Below the pieces are notes generated by a model that was given only the letters and a program-made list of their open reading frames with translations, did no database searches and was not told the origin of the DNA. Below are positions 33,487-47,326 of a stretch of DNA of 64,000 nt, in pieces (the first letter of the stretch is position 1; each line of letters begins with the position of its first letter). The DNA is from Golubevia sp. BC0850 (Eukaryota; Basidiomycota; Exobasidiomycetes; Golubeviales; Golubeviaceae): assembly GCA_012976225.1 (NCBI GenBank), contig JAAVVG010000019.1, forward strand, positions 248,001 to 312,000. The letters run 5' to 3'. The translations under genes were made by a program, and so were the position numbers.

Positions 33487-33963
33487 CATCAAAGTTAAAA
33501 ATCGCTCCACTTGAACATTCTCGATCCGTTTCTGATATGTCTCCATTTCATTCATAGAACTCGCCCTAATCTCAAACATTCTGTCGCCATTCTCCTGTCT
33601 TATCGTGTATAGTCTTTCTTCGGTCCCTTTCACGTTTTCTCTTCTCAACGATATAGAACCTAAACACCAACCATCTAACGACAAATACTTTCTTCGAATC
33701 TTCATCAGCCTTGGAACCCAGCCTCAAATGTGCCGAGATAGATGGATTTGAGTAGCTGGGCAAATTCCAACTTCCGTATTCAAACATCAGTGACAATTTC
33801 AACAGAAACAAAAATGTCATCTTGACTTCAGTATGCTCTGCGACCATTCTCGACAATGAGGAATGGAGAATCGAGCTTCCTCCAATCGAAAGAAACCCAG
33901 AGTCACCACCTCGCATCAGAACCTTCACATTCATATCACTTTGTTAGTATTCAGATTAATCTT
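33487..33963. other. Convergent 3' intergenic region
   Basis: About 480 bp between the exporter (+) and the thioesterase (-). Open frames on the minus strand here have no family resemblance. Confidence 0.5.
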
Positions 33964-34942
33964 CTAAAGACTGATGTCTCGATCCCACTCTTCCATTTTC
34001 TTCCCTTTCAAAATCTTTTCACCTGTTTCATCAAATTCAACATTTTCTTCGTGACCTGATGCTTTCCCCATGAATTTGGTGTGAGATCCATAAGCTATTC
34101 GAAGAGAAGAAGATAGTGGGAGTTACGTGAGTTAGCCGTATTAGAGTTGGTTAGAGTAATAGAGCTCGTGGGAGAGAGATCAGAAGAAAGGTCGAAGAAG
34201 AAAGGAGAGAAGAAAGGATTGCCTTACCTAATAGAGCATTCGTCACTGGATGTTTCAATTCCATTCTTGTGTATGCTAGAGTCTTACCTGGAAGGTTAGA
34301 GAGGAGATGAAGATCGACAAGGGGGTTAAGCGTGAAGCGTCAGAACGAGGCTGGACTTCGAAAGACTCATGAAAGCTTTCTGAGCTTTCGGTCTGAGAAG
34401 CAAGTTCCACTTTATGAGAATCTTAATCTCTGTCGATGACTGACCCAAGCTTATGACTTGAGCCTCAGCAATCACTGAATCACCAGCCTTTCCAGCGGCC
34501 TTGACGAAGGTTGTTGAGATGTCGGTACTGACTCCTGTCGAGTAGAAACCTTTGGAAGCGATGGCTAGAGATCCCATCGTATCTGTCAAAGTTCCAATTA
34601 AACCTCCATGCATTGAGCCGAGCCTGTTGACTGCGAATGGGAAGAAGTGCGAGAGTCAGAGAGAAATAAATCTTCTTGGTCGGAGGCCAGGCCATGATTG
34701 AGGACCCTACCATTATGCTGAGCTAGTGTTAATTGAACTTTTACGAATCCAGGTCGAGCTGATGAGAGAGAAAGTAGAGGAATTGTGAGCGAGAGAACCC
34801 CAGAAGAAAGAGGATATAGCTCGTACTGACCCTCCAAGATTGAGACTTTGTTTGAGGGATGAGCCCAAGTGACTGCGTCATGACCACCATTGTTAACGAA
34901 GGCGGCTTGAACTCTTTGAACGAACTTTAGACAAGCTGACAT
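33964..34942 (-). CDS. Hotdog-fold acyl-CoA thioesterase, ACOT13/PaaI-like
   Basis: Five short exons join in frame. The central exon carries RLGSMHGGLIGTLTDTMG, the hotdog signature in which HGG and the following Asp (in TDTMG) form the active site of ACOT13-type enzymes. GVSTDISTTFVKAAGKAGD and, across introns, GKTLAYTRMELKHPVTNALLAYGSHTKF follow, the usual order of the family. It would hydrolyse acyl-CoA to free acid plus CoA, probably in mitochondria or cytosol. A short charged C-terminal extension (EEWDRDISL) follows. The ATG at 34942 is chosen because residues before it (an open frame reaching 35053) are Pro/Ser-rich and unlike the family. The gene is divergent from the F-BAR/RhoGAP gene, with 249 bp between starts. 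Confidence 0.82.
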
Positions 34943-35191
34943 CTTTCGAGGTGAAAGGGGAGAAGGCAAGGAGGGAAGAAGTGCAGGTGACCACCAGGTT
35001 GCTGAGTCCCCTCTGGCTGCTAACCCACCCACCTCTTCTTCTTGACAACTCAACTTGTATTGGATTCAAAATCAAAATCAAAATCAACCGAACAATCCTC
35101 AAGGAATAAGACAAGAGTCAGTCCAGTAGATCTACAGTGACAGTGACAGCCACAGTCCACTCTCGTCCTATCTCTCAGTCCTCTCCTCAGG

Positions 35192-38100
35192 ATGCCACTA
35201 GGATCATCGTTAAGCGTAACTCTACCACCACAAATCTCTTCATCTTTTTGGACGTTCCCAGATTATCGACCTGGTGCAGTTCAACTTTACTTAAAACTTC
35301 AATCAGGTTTACAAGACAATTCAAGTATCTTATCCTTAATCCGTCATAGAATCCAATTAGAATATTCTCACGCTGAATCCCTTTCAACTCCAGCTCCTTT
35401 CAATACTTTATCAAACCCACTAATCAATGATTCAAATAACAATCAAACAGCTGCAGGTTATTTGAAAATCATTCATCAAGAGACCACTTCAAATCAAGCG
35501 AATGCTCACAATCAATTGGCTGCTAATCTTGAAAGGAACATTCTACTACCTTTTGGCAAATGGAGCGAGCAACATGAAGGTAGAGTTAGATCTAGTTGGG
35601 AACACCTTGATGCTGCTTTGACTAGATTCGCTAGGCAGAAGCAAGAGGTGAGTCAGCAGAGAGGAAGAGAACGATGAGGTATCCCGACAAGGGGGATCGT
35701 GATTCAGCAGGTGTACCGGCAGAGAAGCAAAGCATGGTCAGCCTCGCTCGAGAGACAGTGCGGATCAGAGTAGCTCTCATGCTTTTAGAATGAGATTCTA
35801 TACGTATCTAGGAACGACCCTCTCATCGTTCGTCATCTTGAGAAATCACTTGGCCTTCCTTGTCCTAATCAGTCCCTCACACTCCTCGTCCCCCTCATCC
35901 CCCTCCCACAGGTCGAACGACTGCGTTCCACGTACGAATCGAAATGTCGTCAAGCAGATGAAGCAGAAGATGATGCACGTTTCGCACCTTCTTCCAACGA
36001 CATCGAAGGTCCACCAACACCAGAGAAATCCAATTCCTCCATAGGTTCCAAATCTCCACCTCCAATTTCATCTCCAACTCCGACTCCAACCAATCCAGAA
36101 GCCTTGAAACGTCGTGAAACTTTACGTCAACAGTTTGGATTTCAAACCAAAGGACGTAAATCTGCACCAGAAGCCTCTTCCAATTCCACTTCCACTTCTA
36201 CACCACCTAGAAAGACGGAATTCGGCGGAGTCAACGTTCCAACTGCTTCTCCTGATGATTCTTCTAATGAAAAATCTCACACTTCAACTCAAACTCCGGA
36301 ATCTCCTGCTGGATCTGGTGGGTTCGGATCAGGTGGACTTTCAAGATCTACAACTCTTTCTTCTTATTTATCAAGTGCTGTCACACGTCTTAATGATGCA
36401 CCTGCTTTAGCTCCTATCAGAGGTGCCCTAGGTGGTTTGACTGAACCTAAACATTTGAGAATCAGAAGAGAAGCTGAAAACGCTGAGATGAGTTATTCAG
36501 GTGCTGTTAGAACTTTGGATAGGAACAGATGTGCTTTGGAAGAGATCTTGATGGAACATTATGGCTTGGCTATGAAATGGGAGGGTGATAGACAAAAGGC
36601 CGTGAAGAGTGGTGAGTGGTCTGAAGCAAAAGATTAGAGTGTCTTTGCATTCGTCGCGTCGTTGGATCTCTAACTGCTTCTCTACTCTCTTTCTTCCCTT
36701 TCCTTTGCCCCCTCCCAGTCTTGGACTCTTATCAAGCTGCTTTTGCTCCTCTGCTTCCAGCGCTTTCAAACTCTCTGACTCGCTCTCATCAAATGCTAGA
36801 GAGGTTCAATCCAGATTTGGAATTGAGTGTTTTGATTGGAGAATCTCGTACAGGATCCTACAGACCAAAACCTGAAGTCTTCCATGCCTATTATCATGAT
36901 TCGACTGATCCTGCTTCTCTAGCGGGAGCGGGTGCTTCTGGTTTCGGTATGAATCTGATCAATTACGCCAGAGCTGATGCATTAGCAAAAGAAGAGTTAG
37001 CAGAAGCAGAAGGGACTGCTGGAAAGTCACCTTCAGCTACCAATCCCACTACCGGTCCAGATCATTTCTTGCCTCTGGTTTTAACTTCGCTTTTAAAAGC
37101 TTTAGACAAATGTTACGACGATCCAAGTAGATGGCCACTTCCTTCTCAAGGTGAAGATTCATCTTCAACTCTACTTTTCGCTTCTTCTGAAAAAAGGAAA
37201 GCTTGGGTTTATGACGTTCCTTTGGTTGCAAGTCATAAACTTAGAGAAGCTATCATTTCTTTATGCGAGAAGAATTCTCCAGGTTTGAACACTAGTAATA
37301 GTTTGGAAACTTTGTTAGATTCTTTCGATCCTCCAGTTTTAGCTGCTACTATCAAGCTTTGGGCTTTGGAATTAGAACAATCTTTGGTCATGGAAAACCT
37401 TTGGGAACAAATCGATAATGTTTATAGAGCTGCTATTCATCAAGAAAGAGAAGCTCTGAAGAAATTAAGGCAAGAAAGCTTGGTTGAAGAATCTAATACC
37501 ACTCCTACTAAGGCTACTACTGATGAGGAAAAGAAGGAAGACGAGGCTCCTTTGAAGACATTGGTGGAGAAGAAAGGTAAAGGTAATGCTGATCAGAAGG
37601 TTTTGAAAGTTGATCAAGCTACTGAAGAGAAGATTAGGAAGGAAACTTTGGATGATTTGAATGTAGTTCTTGGGAAATTACCAAAGATTCATTTAATGTG
37701 TTTGGATGCTTTGATTGGTCACTTGAGCAAGTGAGTTATCATTCCCACAGATCAAAGTAAGATCTGAATCCTTAGACTTATTCGGATTCTCCTTCCTCCA
37801 ATCCTCAGACTGGTCAAGGCCACTCCAACTGATGAGCCAGAGATCAAGTACTTGAACAAGCTTGGTTTATCGCTTGGTAGAGGTGAGTTACAGCTCTAAT
37901 GAGTCTGCTCATTCCCTTCTGACCCCGTCGCCGCCTCTTTCTACCTCTCGTCTTCACCTCCTCAGCCATCATCCGACCTCCTTCTGAGAACTCAAGAACT
38001 CTATCATCTAAAGCGCCAGCTCTTCTGATCATGGATTTGATTCACAACTATTCAGAGCTCTTCCCAGCTTTGATCGGTCAGAAAGCAAAGGAGTCGGAAT

Positions 38101-39098
38101 CAGCCGCCGCCGCTGCTAGAAAGATGCCAGTGCGCAAGCGTACGAAGCCCATCGATCAAAGGATGTCTAGAAGTCAAATGCAGAAGGATCACGCTGCAGC
38201 TCAAGCTGGCTTCAAGGCATTGAGACAAGCTCAAGATCAATCCTTAGGAGCTGGAGCCGGCATCCCTCTTCCTCCAAATCCAGTCGCAAAAGAAGAGAGC
38301 TCCAAACCTGTTACCGCTCCTATCATCACTACTCAGAAGATTTCTAGCAACCAAACCGCCTCTCCAAGTGCTATGAAGGATGCAGAGCTTCCAACTCCAC
38401 TTTCGACACGAGTCCTAGGAGGTGGACTTCCTGGAAACACACCAGCCGAAATCACTGGGACTAATGTTCTGTCAATCGAGAGAACAGCAAGTCCAGCAGG
38501 TCAAAGTGCAGGTGGATCTTCTACTTATGGTTCCGCTCAAGGAGATTCTTCTCCAAAAATTCTATCTCCTGAGATCAAACCTGCTTCACCTTCAGTACCA
38601 GCTGCTGCTACTGCTCTTGATTCCACCTCCTACACTAGCCCAAAGTTGGATGAAGACAAACCACTTTCAAACGTAGCTAGATTGAGTAGGCAATTTGGAA
38701 GTTCTAGTTCAACTGGTGTTAGAGGACCGAGACCTGCTGGTGGAAGAGCTGGAAGAGTTGCTGCTACCGAAGGAACTGAAAATAGTGTGGAATCAAAGAG
38801 GGAAAGTAAGGATCTAAGACCTGATACCGAGTGAGTGTTTTGAGAGGTGGAAATCAATGAGCTGGTGAGTCGAAATTCTTTTCTCTCTCTTAGAAGGAAT
38901 CGACTCGACTCGACTCATATCAAATGAACAATGCAGATTTTTTAGGGAAATCTGCTGACTTTGAACTGTTCTCCTTCCCTTTAAAGTGAAAATTCTTTAG
39001 TCCCTGATCGTCAACGTCGTAGGCGATCGTGGTCTCGTTCTGTCGAACCTTCCGATGCTTTGGTGGATGGAGATGGAAACGAGGGAAGCGAAGGTTAA
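35192..39098 (+). CDS. RGD2: F-BAR and RhoGAP protein, Rgd2-type
   Basis: Exons 35192-35647, 35912-36611, 36719-37730, 37809-37882, 37966-38830 and 38987-39098 join in frame to 1072 residues. The first ~150 residues are the N-terminal half of an F-BAR domain (SFWTFPDY, IRHRIQLEYSHAESL, KWSEQHEGRV). A Ser/Thr-rich insert of ~180 residues follows, and then the rest of the F-BAR (RNRCALEEILMEHYGL). A RhoGAP domain follows (DHFLPLVLTSLL, VYDVPLVASHKLRE, DPPVLAATIKLWALELEQSLV, HLMCLDALIGHL). Relatives often carry a DEP domain where this protein has only low-complexity sequence. The tail is Ser/Pro-rich. It should bind curved membrane and act on a Rho-type GTPase in polarity. The canonical arginine-finger motif (G-x-YRxSG) was not seen. 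Confidence 0.85.
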
Positions 39099-39507
39099 AT
39101 GAAAAACGGAATCAAAGAACAAATTATAATGGACTTTTTCGGATTCTTGGCTAATTTCCTCTCTAGGGATTTCTTTTTTGTAGATGGAAATAATCGAAAT
39201 AAATGAATCGAGAGTTTTACCTTTTTGCCTGAGTGAAGTCTTTCAAGCCTCATCTCGAAGATGGGTCAAACAAAGAATCAAAGAAGAGGTCATAAATCAG
39301 GTTAAGTTAGAGCATGAAGAATACAAATGAGTTGACATGAGAGAAACGGTGACAAGAGTTGAAAGAGATTGAGATCGACTTGAAGATGAGCACAAACGGC
39401 TAAGAGCGTGAAATCATTAAAAGGGAATGAATCTTACAATAGATACTACGAGATGAGGACGATGAGATTGACAAATGTGGATCGGGAAAGTTAGAAACCT
39501 CTGGCTT
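39099..39507. other. Convergent 3' intergenic region
   Basis: About 400 bp between the F-BAR gene (+) and the acetate-transporter family gene (-). AT-rich and purine-rich; nothing coding recognised. Confidence 0.5.
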
Positions 39508-41164
39508 TTAATCTCTAGGAGCCCATAGGTGTGAGAGATCTCCTAGTGGCACAAGATATGGCCATTCAGTAGTTGAGAGAGCTAAATTTAACATCAGGTA
39601 GAGACCGATGCCTGGGAGACGAGGATGAAGGGTAGGAAGGGAAGTCAGCGAAGGAGCGTGAAATTTTCTGTTAAACGAAGATCGGATGAACTTACAAGAG
39701 GCAGTGAATCCTTTGTGATAAATTTTATCGTGGATTATGAGAGTCAAAAAAGATCCTCGTTAGCATAAGAAAGCACAAAACCCGCAGAGTCAAACGCTTT
39801 AAACTTACCACAACCCCCTGCTGCCTGAAGAAGGTTCTCAGTGGTTTCCACTGCTCCTCCTCCACCACCAACCATGTAGCCAGCTCCAAGTAGAAGAAAA
39901 GTCATACTGACAAAGAAGAGAATTCCAACCAAGACCAGATTGGTCTTGAATGCGGCTTAGAAATGTGCGGCAAAAGAGGGAGGTAAGTCGACAACTGCAG
40001 AACCTTTGAACCATCACAAAGACTCACCGACAGTAAGAATGAAGCAATAAGAAGCCCAGACCTCGTAATAGAAGGCAAACGGGACCTGGATGGGATGAGA
40101 GAAGGGTGTACAAGTATGTGGATAAGTGAGACCGCGCCTTGCTTGTCGAAATCACATTTCGTCAACACCATTTTCTGGCCATCGCAATGTGGTTTCTAGT
40201 GCTTGGTTGCATTTCTTCATCTTGAAATTCAGGAAAAGTTAAAGGATTTTCATGATTCGCCACTCACAGCGAAAGAAGCTCCAAGAGTAGATGCGACTTG
40301 AAAGTTGGGGTCATCAATCGCTCCTAAACTTAGCCAGTAGAAACCGAAGGTCAGAAACACGAGCATTGGAAAGGAATTTCCTAATGCCCATTCCATGCTG
40401 AGGGGAAAGAGAGGGAGGGAAGGGAAAAGATGAGGCGATGAGGAAAATCAGTCAGTTGGCGACGCTCGCACAAGTCTCTCTTCTTTCAAACTCACAGACC
40501 AGCTAGGATCATTCCGACTCCACCAACAAAGTAATGCACGGGTACAAGTCCTATCAAATGAGTGTCTGCATCCGTTTGTCTAGGAAGATAAAGGTCCGGA
40601 GGTTAGCTATCAGGGGGTCAAAGACCTTTCGACGGACTTACCTGAAGTTCATTAATACGCAAGAAGTTGGAAGTAGGGAGAGAATAAAGCAGATAATTCC
40701 TACTGGGGTTGGGTTTCCGAACCTAGTTCGATAGGGGATTGCAGAGAATGAGACAGATTGAATGCGTAAAGGGCTCTTCTTCTAGAAATCGTACCGGACA
40801 CTCACGATTTTAGAGCTGACATTTGTCTGTTAGAGCGCACTTGGGGTTCTTTTGTTTTTCAAGTTAGAAGGGAGATTATATTTGTTCAGTGAAAGCAGTT
40901 CTTCGACATGCAAGCTCAGAAGGCGAGCAGCAAGCTCCAAGTTCGGAGCGTTCATCGGACACGAAAGTGCTTCCTTCGACCCCACTCACGAAGATAGAGG
41001 TCACTGAACTGCTCTTTTGTGAGCGTTATGGACATTGTGCGATTCAATCCAGGAGCAATCCCATACTGTTGATTTGACTCCTCGTGTTGACCAGTTTGTT
41101 CTTCGTTGTTGACAAAGATCGCTTCTTGTTCTCTCTTCTCATTTCCTTTTTGAGTCTCTGACAT
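39508..41164 (-). CDS. GPR1/FUN34/YaaH (acetate transporter) family membrane protein
   Basis: Six-helix plasma-membrane protein of the acetate/succinate transporter family. The family motif NPTPVG (common form NPAPLG) opens the first helix. Conserved pieces follow: HYFVGGVGMILAGLMEWALGNSF, FGFYWLSLG, and FYYEVWASYCF. The C-terminus is NLALSTTEWPYLVPLG, then LWAPRD. The N-terminus is hydrophilic and starts at ATG 41164. Exon 1 (41164-40990) connects to the helix-1 exon only through a 10-nt microexon (40806-40815). Such proteins take up acetate or export ammonium, and which applies here is unknown. Compared with relatives, the central part carries an inserted Gly-rich MVGGGGGAVETTENL loop. Confidence 0.85.
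40806..40815 (-). other. 10-nt microexon of the GPR1/FUN34 family gene
   Basis: The minus strand reads TGTCAG, then CTCTAAAATC, then GTGAGTGT. With bases from both neighbours it encodes Pro-Leu-Lys-Ser and joins SDLYL to FGNPTPVG in frame. Confidence 0.65.
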
Positions 41165-41879
41165 AATTACCAGCTTTGGTTTTGATTGAGAGTTGGGATC
41201 TTGGAATAAGATGGGGGAAGTGTAGAAACAAAAACGTCCTCTCACCCCTTTTGTACGCTCTTCAGATCCCGAACGTCTGGGACATCTGTTGGAGATGGGT
41301 GGCCGCTAGAGTGTCTAGAGGCTTGATAGTCATTTGACCTCGGAATCGGAATCGGACATAGCGCTCGTACGCAGAGCTCGCAGTCAACTCATGCGAAGAG
41401 AGATGAGCACCCATTATCGACGGCTCTTTCTACCCCGCGTATCTGGATCTGTGAATCCCTTAGCACCAAGCTCGAATTTTTGGTACGCTTTTGACTACTC
41501 AAAGAAGGAGATAAGCATCATCAAGCTCCGGTACATCTCTTGGTCTGACGTGCGAAATCAAGCATCATCAAGCTCCGGTGCATCTCTTGGTCTGACGTGC
41601 GAAATCATTTGGCTGAAAGATCAAACGGAATGGTTCATTAATTAGAGAATGTGTAGACTGGAAAGAATAATAGAGGCGAAACATTGGAGGAAGAAGTCAA
41701 CAATAATAATGTAAACGAATCGAATAAATTATTTTGCCCTCCCCTTCCATTCTGATGTTTCGTCGTTTTGAATTTGAAGGTTTTGCATTTTAAGAGACGA
41801 GTCTATGTTTCAATTTATATTGTTTTGTTACTGATGCTTCAATGCTTCTCCCCATCAAATCCCATTCACCCCACGAAAT
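41165..41879. other. Intergenic with a 47-bp tandem duplication
   Basis: About 715 bp between the transporter's start and the stop of aspartate aminotransferase, both on the minus strand. Holds the transporter promoter and the repeat listed separately. AT-rich toward 41879. Confidence 0.5.
41513..41606 (+). repeat. Two-copy 47-bp direct tandem repeat
   Basis: Units 41513-41559 and 41560-41606 start AAGCATCATCAAGCTCCGGT and differ at one base (GTA against GTG). Each holds TGACGT, a CRE/bZIP-like core. Confidence 0.9.
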
Positions 41880-43958
<2,079 letters not shown>

Positions 43959-44560
43959 TTTGAAGAGGATGGTTTTGGGAGGAAGAAAGATCGATTGCAC
44001 GCACACGGGCAATTCAAAACTTCTGAAAGTCCGTTCTCCCAGCCCCTAGTTTTTTGGAAGAAATCGGAACGCGAACTAGAAATCCAATGGAATCCTTTGC
44101 AAAAAGGACTAGAATAGAGCAGATCACCCTCAAATTGTGAGTTGTGCGACCCACGAAAAGCACATGGAGGAGACTTCAGTCTCAGGAAAGAGGTCTCATC
44201 TACTGCCCTACTGGATTTGAAGGACACCGTTGCCCAGAGAGTCTGTTCCTGGATCGATGGATGATGTGGATGATAGTAGAATGAGAAGATCGCCTTGACA
44301 AAGCCTGGTGAACTGCCCTCTCTCGTGCGAGGACAAGGTGGGCGCATGAAGTAGTTGACTGTCTTCGGTCAACAGACGAAGGTCACAAGCAACAGCTAGT
44401 CAGAAGCAGAGTTTGTCAAATTTGATTAAAGGAAAGTAGAGTATCAGAGAAAGATGAACAGAAAGAATTACAATAGACGATTCAAATGAGTGGAAAGACG
44501 CGAGACCTCAACGTTGATCTCAAGCGTCCGAGAGCCAAGGTGGTCTGGTCTATGATCACT
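43959..44560. other. Intergenic: aminotransferase promoter, lipase 3' flank
   Basis: About 600 bp. No coding or regulatory motif recognised with confidence. Confidence 0.5.
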
Positions 44561-46504
44561 TCATAATTTGTTGGCGATGATGAAGCTCATGATCTCTTCC
44601 CAGGCACCGGAAGCCTCGTAGTGGGGGGAGATACCGTGACCGGTTCTTGCTGTAAGTTTGTAAAGAGAAGGGGTTGAGAAGAGAGAGGAGAGAGTCAGAT
44701 CACAAGTCCCAGACAGCGCACACCGTCCCTCGCTTTCTGGAACAAGCCAATATCTTTCTGATTTTCGCACTCACGGATGATGTAACTAGAGAAGTTGGAG
44801 GCCATTGGGTATAAAGCGGAAACACCATCGGGGATTGGCTTTCCGTCAACAAGAGTTGAGCAGTTGGAGTTGCAGAATGGGAAGTCCTCGTTTCCGTTGA
44901 TGACGTGAACTAAGAGAGAAAGATGGAGATTAGCCAAAGGAGTCTGCAAAGGGACACACGCCTTTTAACTCACCTGGTCCGGTGAAGTTGGAGGTGGCAG
45001 CAGCTTGTCCGATGGTGAAGTAAGCTCCTAAAGTGACAGCTTCAGAACCCTTGTCGGCAAGAGACAGAGCCTTCGGCGAGAAAGTGTTCTCCAATGGGCA
45101 AAGGAATTGAGAAATCAAAGCTCCAATAACACCATCTCCAACCCAGGTAGCTGGCTTGAGAAGTAGCTTGGGAAGACGAGGAATGTCCCTGGCGATTGTG
45201 TAAGCACCAGCTTCAACAAAGGCTGCTAATCCGTCAGCGTTGGTGGTGAATCCTGTCAAAGGAGCAAAAAAAGGAGGGAAACAATGGAAGAGAAAGAGAC
45301 AAGTCAGTCATCGCCAGCACCATCGCATCGTCTCTTTGCCCGCTGCTCTCGGCACTGACCAGTCAAGACGACTCCGTCGAGAAGCTCAGGAGTCAAGTGA
45401 GAAACAGCTTGAGTTTGAGCGCTACCATATGAGTGTCTGCGAGGAGAAGGAAGGTTGAGGAAAAGGAAAGAAAAAAGAAAGTGGACCAAAATCAGCTTTC
45501 ACTTTCTAGTCTTCCAGGCTTCTCTTTTGTTTTCAGTAGTAAACGTGAACATTCCCTCACACACTTGATCAACTCACCCAATTCCAGTAATCTTCTTGAA
45601 AGACTTGCCACCGATGTTCTTGGTGTTACGCAATTGCTTGAGGATGTCTTGGTAAATTCCTACCTCGGTGAAGACCTGAGCCTCCTTGAATCCAGAGTTT
45701 GGAGTGGAAGATCCTCCTGTTCCAAGTCTGTCGTAAGCGAAAGAGGAGTATCCGTGAGAAGCAGCATGCTTCTGGAATGAGTATTCATCGCTATAGAGGG
45801 GAGAAGGAAATAAGGAGTGCTGGGGATCAGCTTCTGCGCTCTGCTCATGTCAGCTCTTCTTCGTCTTCGCCTCGATCCATATCAACTAACCTCAATCCAA
45901 AGTTCCAGTAGTCTGCATTGAATCCAATTCCATGAACAGCTGGTAGTTTGGGGTCCATAAAGAAAGATAGAAGTTAGTATCTGAGAGGTGTGTTGACTCT
46001 CTTCTCCTCTGGATCCACTCCTTCTACCCGGTCTCCAACTAATCACTCACCGACTAGCAAAGATGAGTCTGCCTTGGCCCCTTTCTTTGGTTCACAGAGC
46101 AGACCAGTGATCTTGTAGGTCTTGTCGTTGGTGAACTTGGAACCGTCCATGTGCTTAGCAGCGTAAGCGTCTGGATATTGAAGGAATTGAAGGAATTGTT
46201 GACTGACGTATGTTTGGTTCGAGTATTGATCGTCTACGTTCTGGAAAGCTGTATGAGGTGAGAAAAGAGACGAAGAGGTCAGCAGAATGCCTCTTGCAAG
46301 ACCTCAGATGCCACCCAACTCACCAACGTTCTGAGAGACAGCATGAGCTTGAACGGTAACCTTTTGGCACTTGGCGTTATCTAAACCTTGAGAACCAGCA
46401 GCCTTGGAGACTATCGAAGAGGTTTCATCTTGTTGGAAGAAGTTTGGAAGGGCAGAGACTCCTGAGGTGGCAAGGGTAAGAGCAAGAGCAGCTAAGAACT
46501 TCAT
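44561..46504 (-). CDS. Secreted alpha/beta-hydrolase (esterase/lipase), intact copy
   Basis: Secreted hydrolase with an N-terminal signal peptide (MKFLAALALTLATSGVSA). Exons join in frame from 46504-46324 onward. The catalytic Ser sits in GIGHSYGSAQ (GxSxG elbow), split by an intron. An Asp in the VHVINGNEDFPFC strand and a His in RTGHGISPHY complete a likely triad. A VHGIGF strand near the N-terminal half matches the oxyanion-hole HG motif. Cys residues in FPFCNSNC suggest a disulphide. It should hydrolyse an ester or short lipid outside the cell. A decayed paralogue lies at 54054-55891, and the two share a 471-bp tract read as identical (45328-45798 here). The last exon ends IIANKL. Confidence 0.85.
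45328..45798. repeat. 471-bp tract identical to 54695-55165 (gene-conversion tract, copy 1)
   Basis: Base-by-base reading shows no difference from 54695-55165 across two exon parts and a complete intron. Outside these limits the two genes differ every few bases. Confidence 0.85.
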
Positions 46505-47326
46505 GATGGACGATTGAAAAAAGTGAGCGAGGAGGTTGTGTGTAGGAGAAAGAGGAATCTGAACCAAGCTCGAAACGAGTCGAGCTGGCTTATATAGTTT
46601 CGCAATTCGTCTACTAAGGGTGTGGAGGAGTGGAGACCGAAGGGTGGGACGATCTTCTCATCTTCATCAACTTCTCTTCTTGATCTTCGTTTCCGATTGA
46701 TAGCGTTCTCTACGGCTTGAAACAGCAATCACCGCGAGGGAGAGAACGTTCCTTGAAGCTCCGGTAAACAAGAAGTGCGGGGAGAAAGGCAGATTTGACA
46801 CAATTTTTTGATTGCTTTACGTCACCTTCCAATTTCCAGTTCCTCTCTTTGCTTCTTTGGCTCTTTCGGGTTCCCTTTCTTTTGAATTTTGGGGTCAGTT
46901 TCCCAAAGATTGATCGAAGCGATCATGGCAATTGGATTTCAAAATGAAGGAGAAAGGGAATGTAGAAGGAGAGAAACGGTGATTGGAAAGGAACCCTTCC
47001 CCTCCATCGTTTCCTTCCTTCTCTTTCCCCTTTTCCCTCCCTTTTCTACTACGACTGCGTTTCCAGGGAACTCGAATTTTTCTATGCGTATGGCGCGTGA
47101 GCAAGCTCAGAACAGCTGCAGATGAGATCAACTTCGAAGTGGCAAATTCGGGTATGGAAATGAACAAGACAGATGGAGCATTTGAGCAGAACAGAAAGAA
47201 GTTGCGAAGGCGTACGGGGTCATGGATCGAAAAAAGGTTCAAATGAGGTAGGGAACCAGAGACTTTAGAACGAGAAGGGGGGGGGGAAGAGACCAGAGAG
47301 TGGATGACCACACAACAGAACGGACT
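46505..47326. other. Intergenic: lipase promoter, 3' flank of next hydrolase
   Basis: About 820 bp. A G-run lies at about 47278-47287. Open frames on both strands are short and lack family resemblance. Confidence 0.5.
46588..46597 (-). promoter_or_regulatory. TATA box of the secreted lipase
   Basis: The minus strand reads CTATATAAGC, about 85-90 bp before the ATG at 46504. The pseudogene has CTATAAAGCC at the equivalent distance (about 55986-55996). Confidence 0.55.

Noticed and set aside
41513-41606. Direct repeat considered as a CRISPR-like array
   Set aside because: Only two adjacent copies without spacers, in a fungal nuclear genome.
45433-45780. A 115-residue plus-strand open frame with an exact twin at 54800-55147, looking like a conserved duplicated gene
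   Set aside because: It is antisense to lipase exons and an intron; identity comes from the shared 471-bp tract, not from protein conservation.
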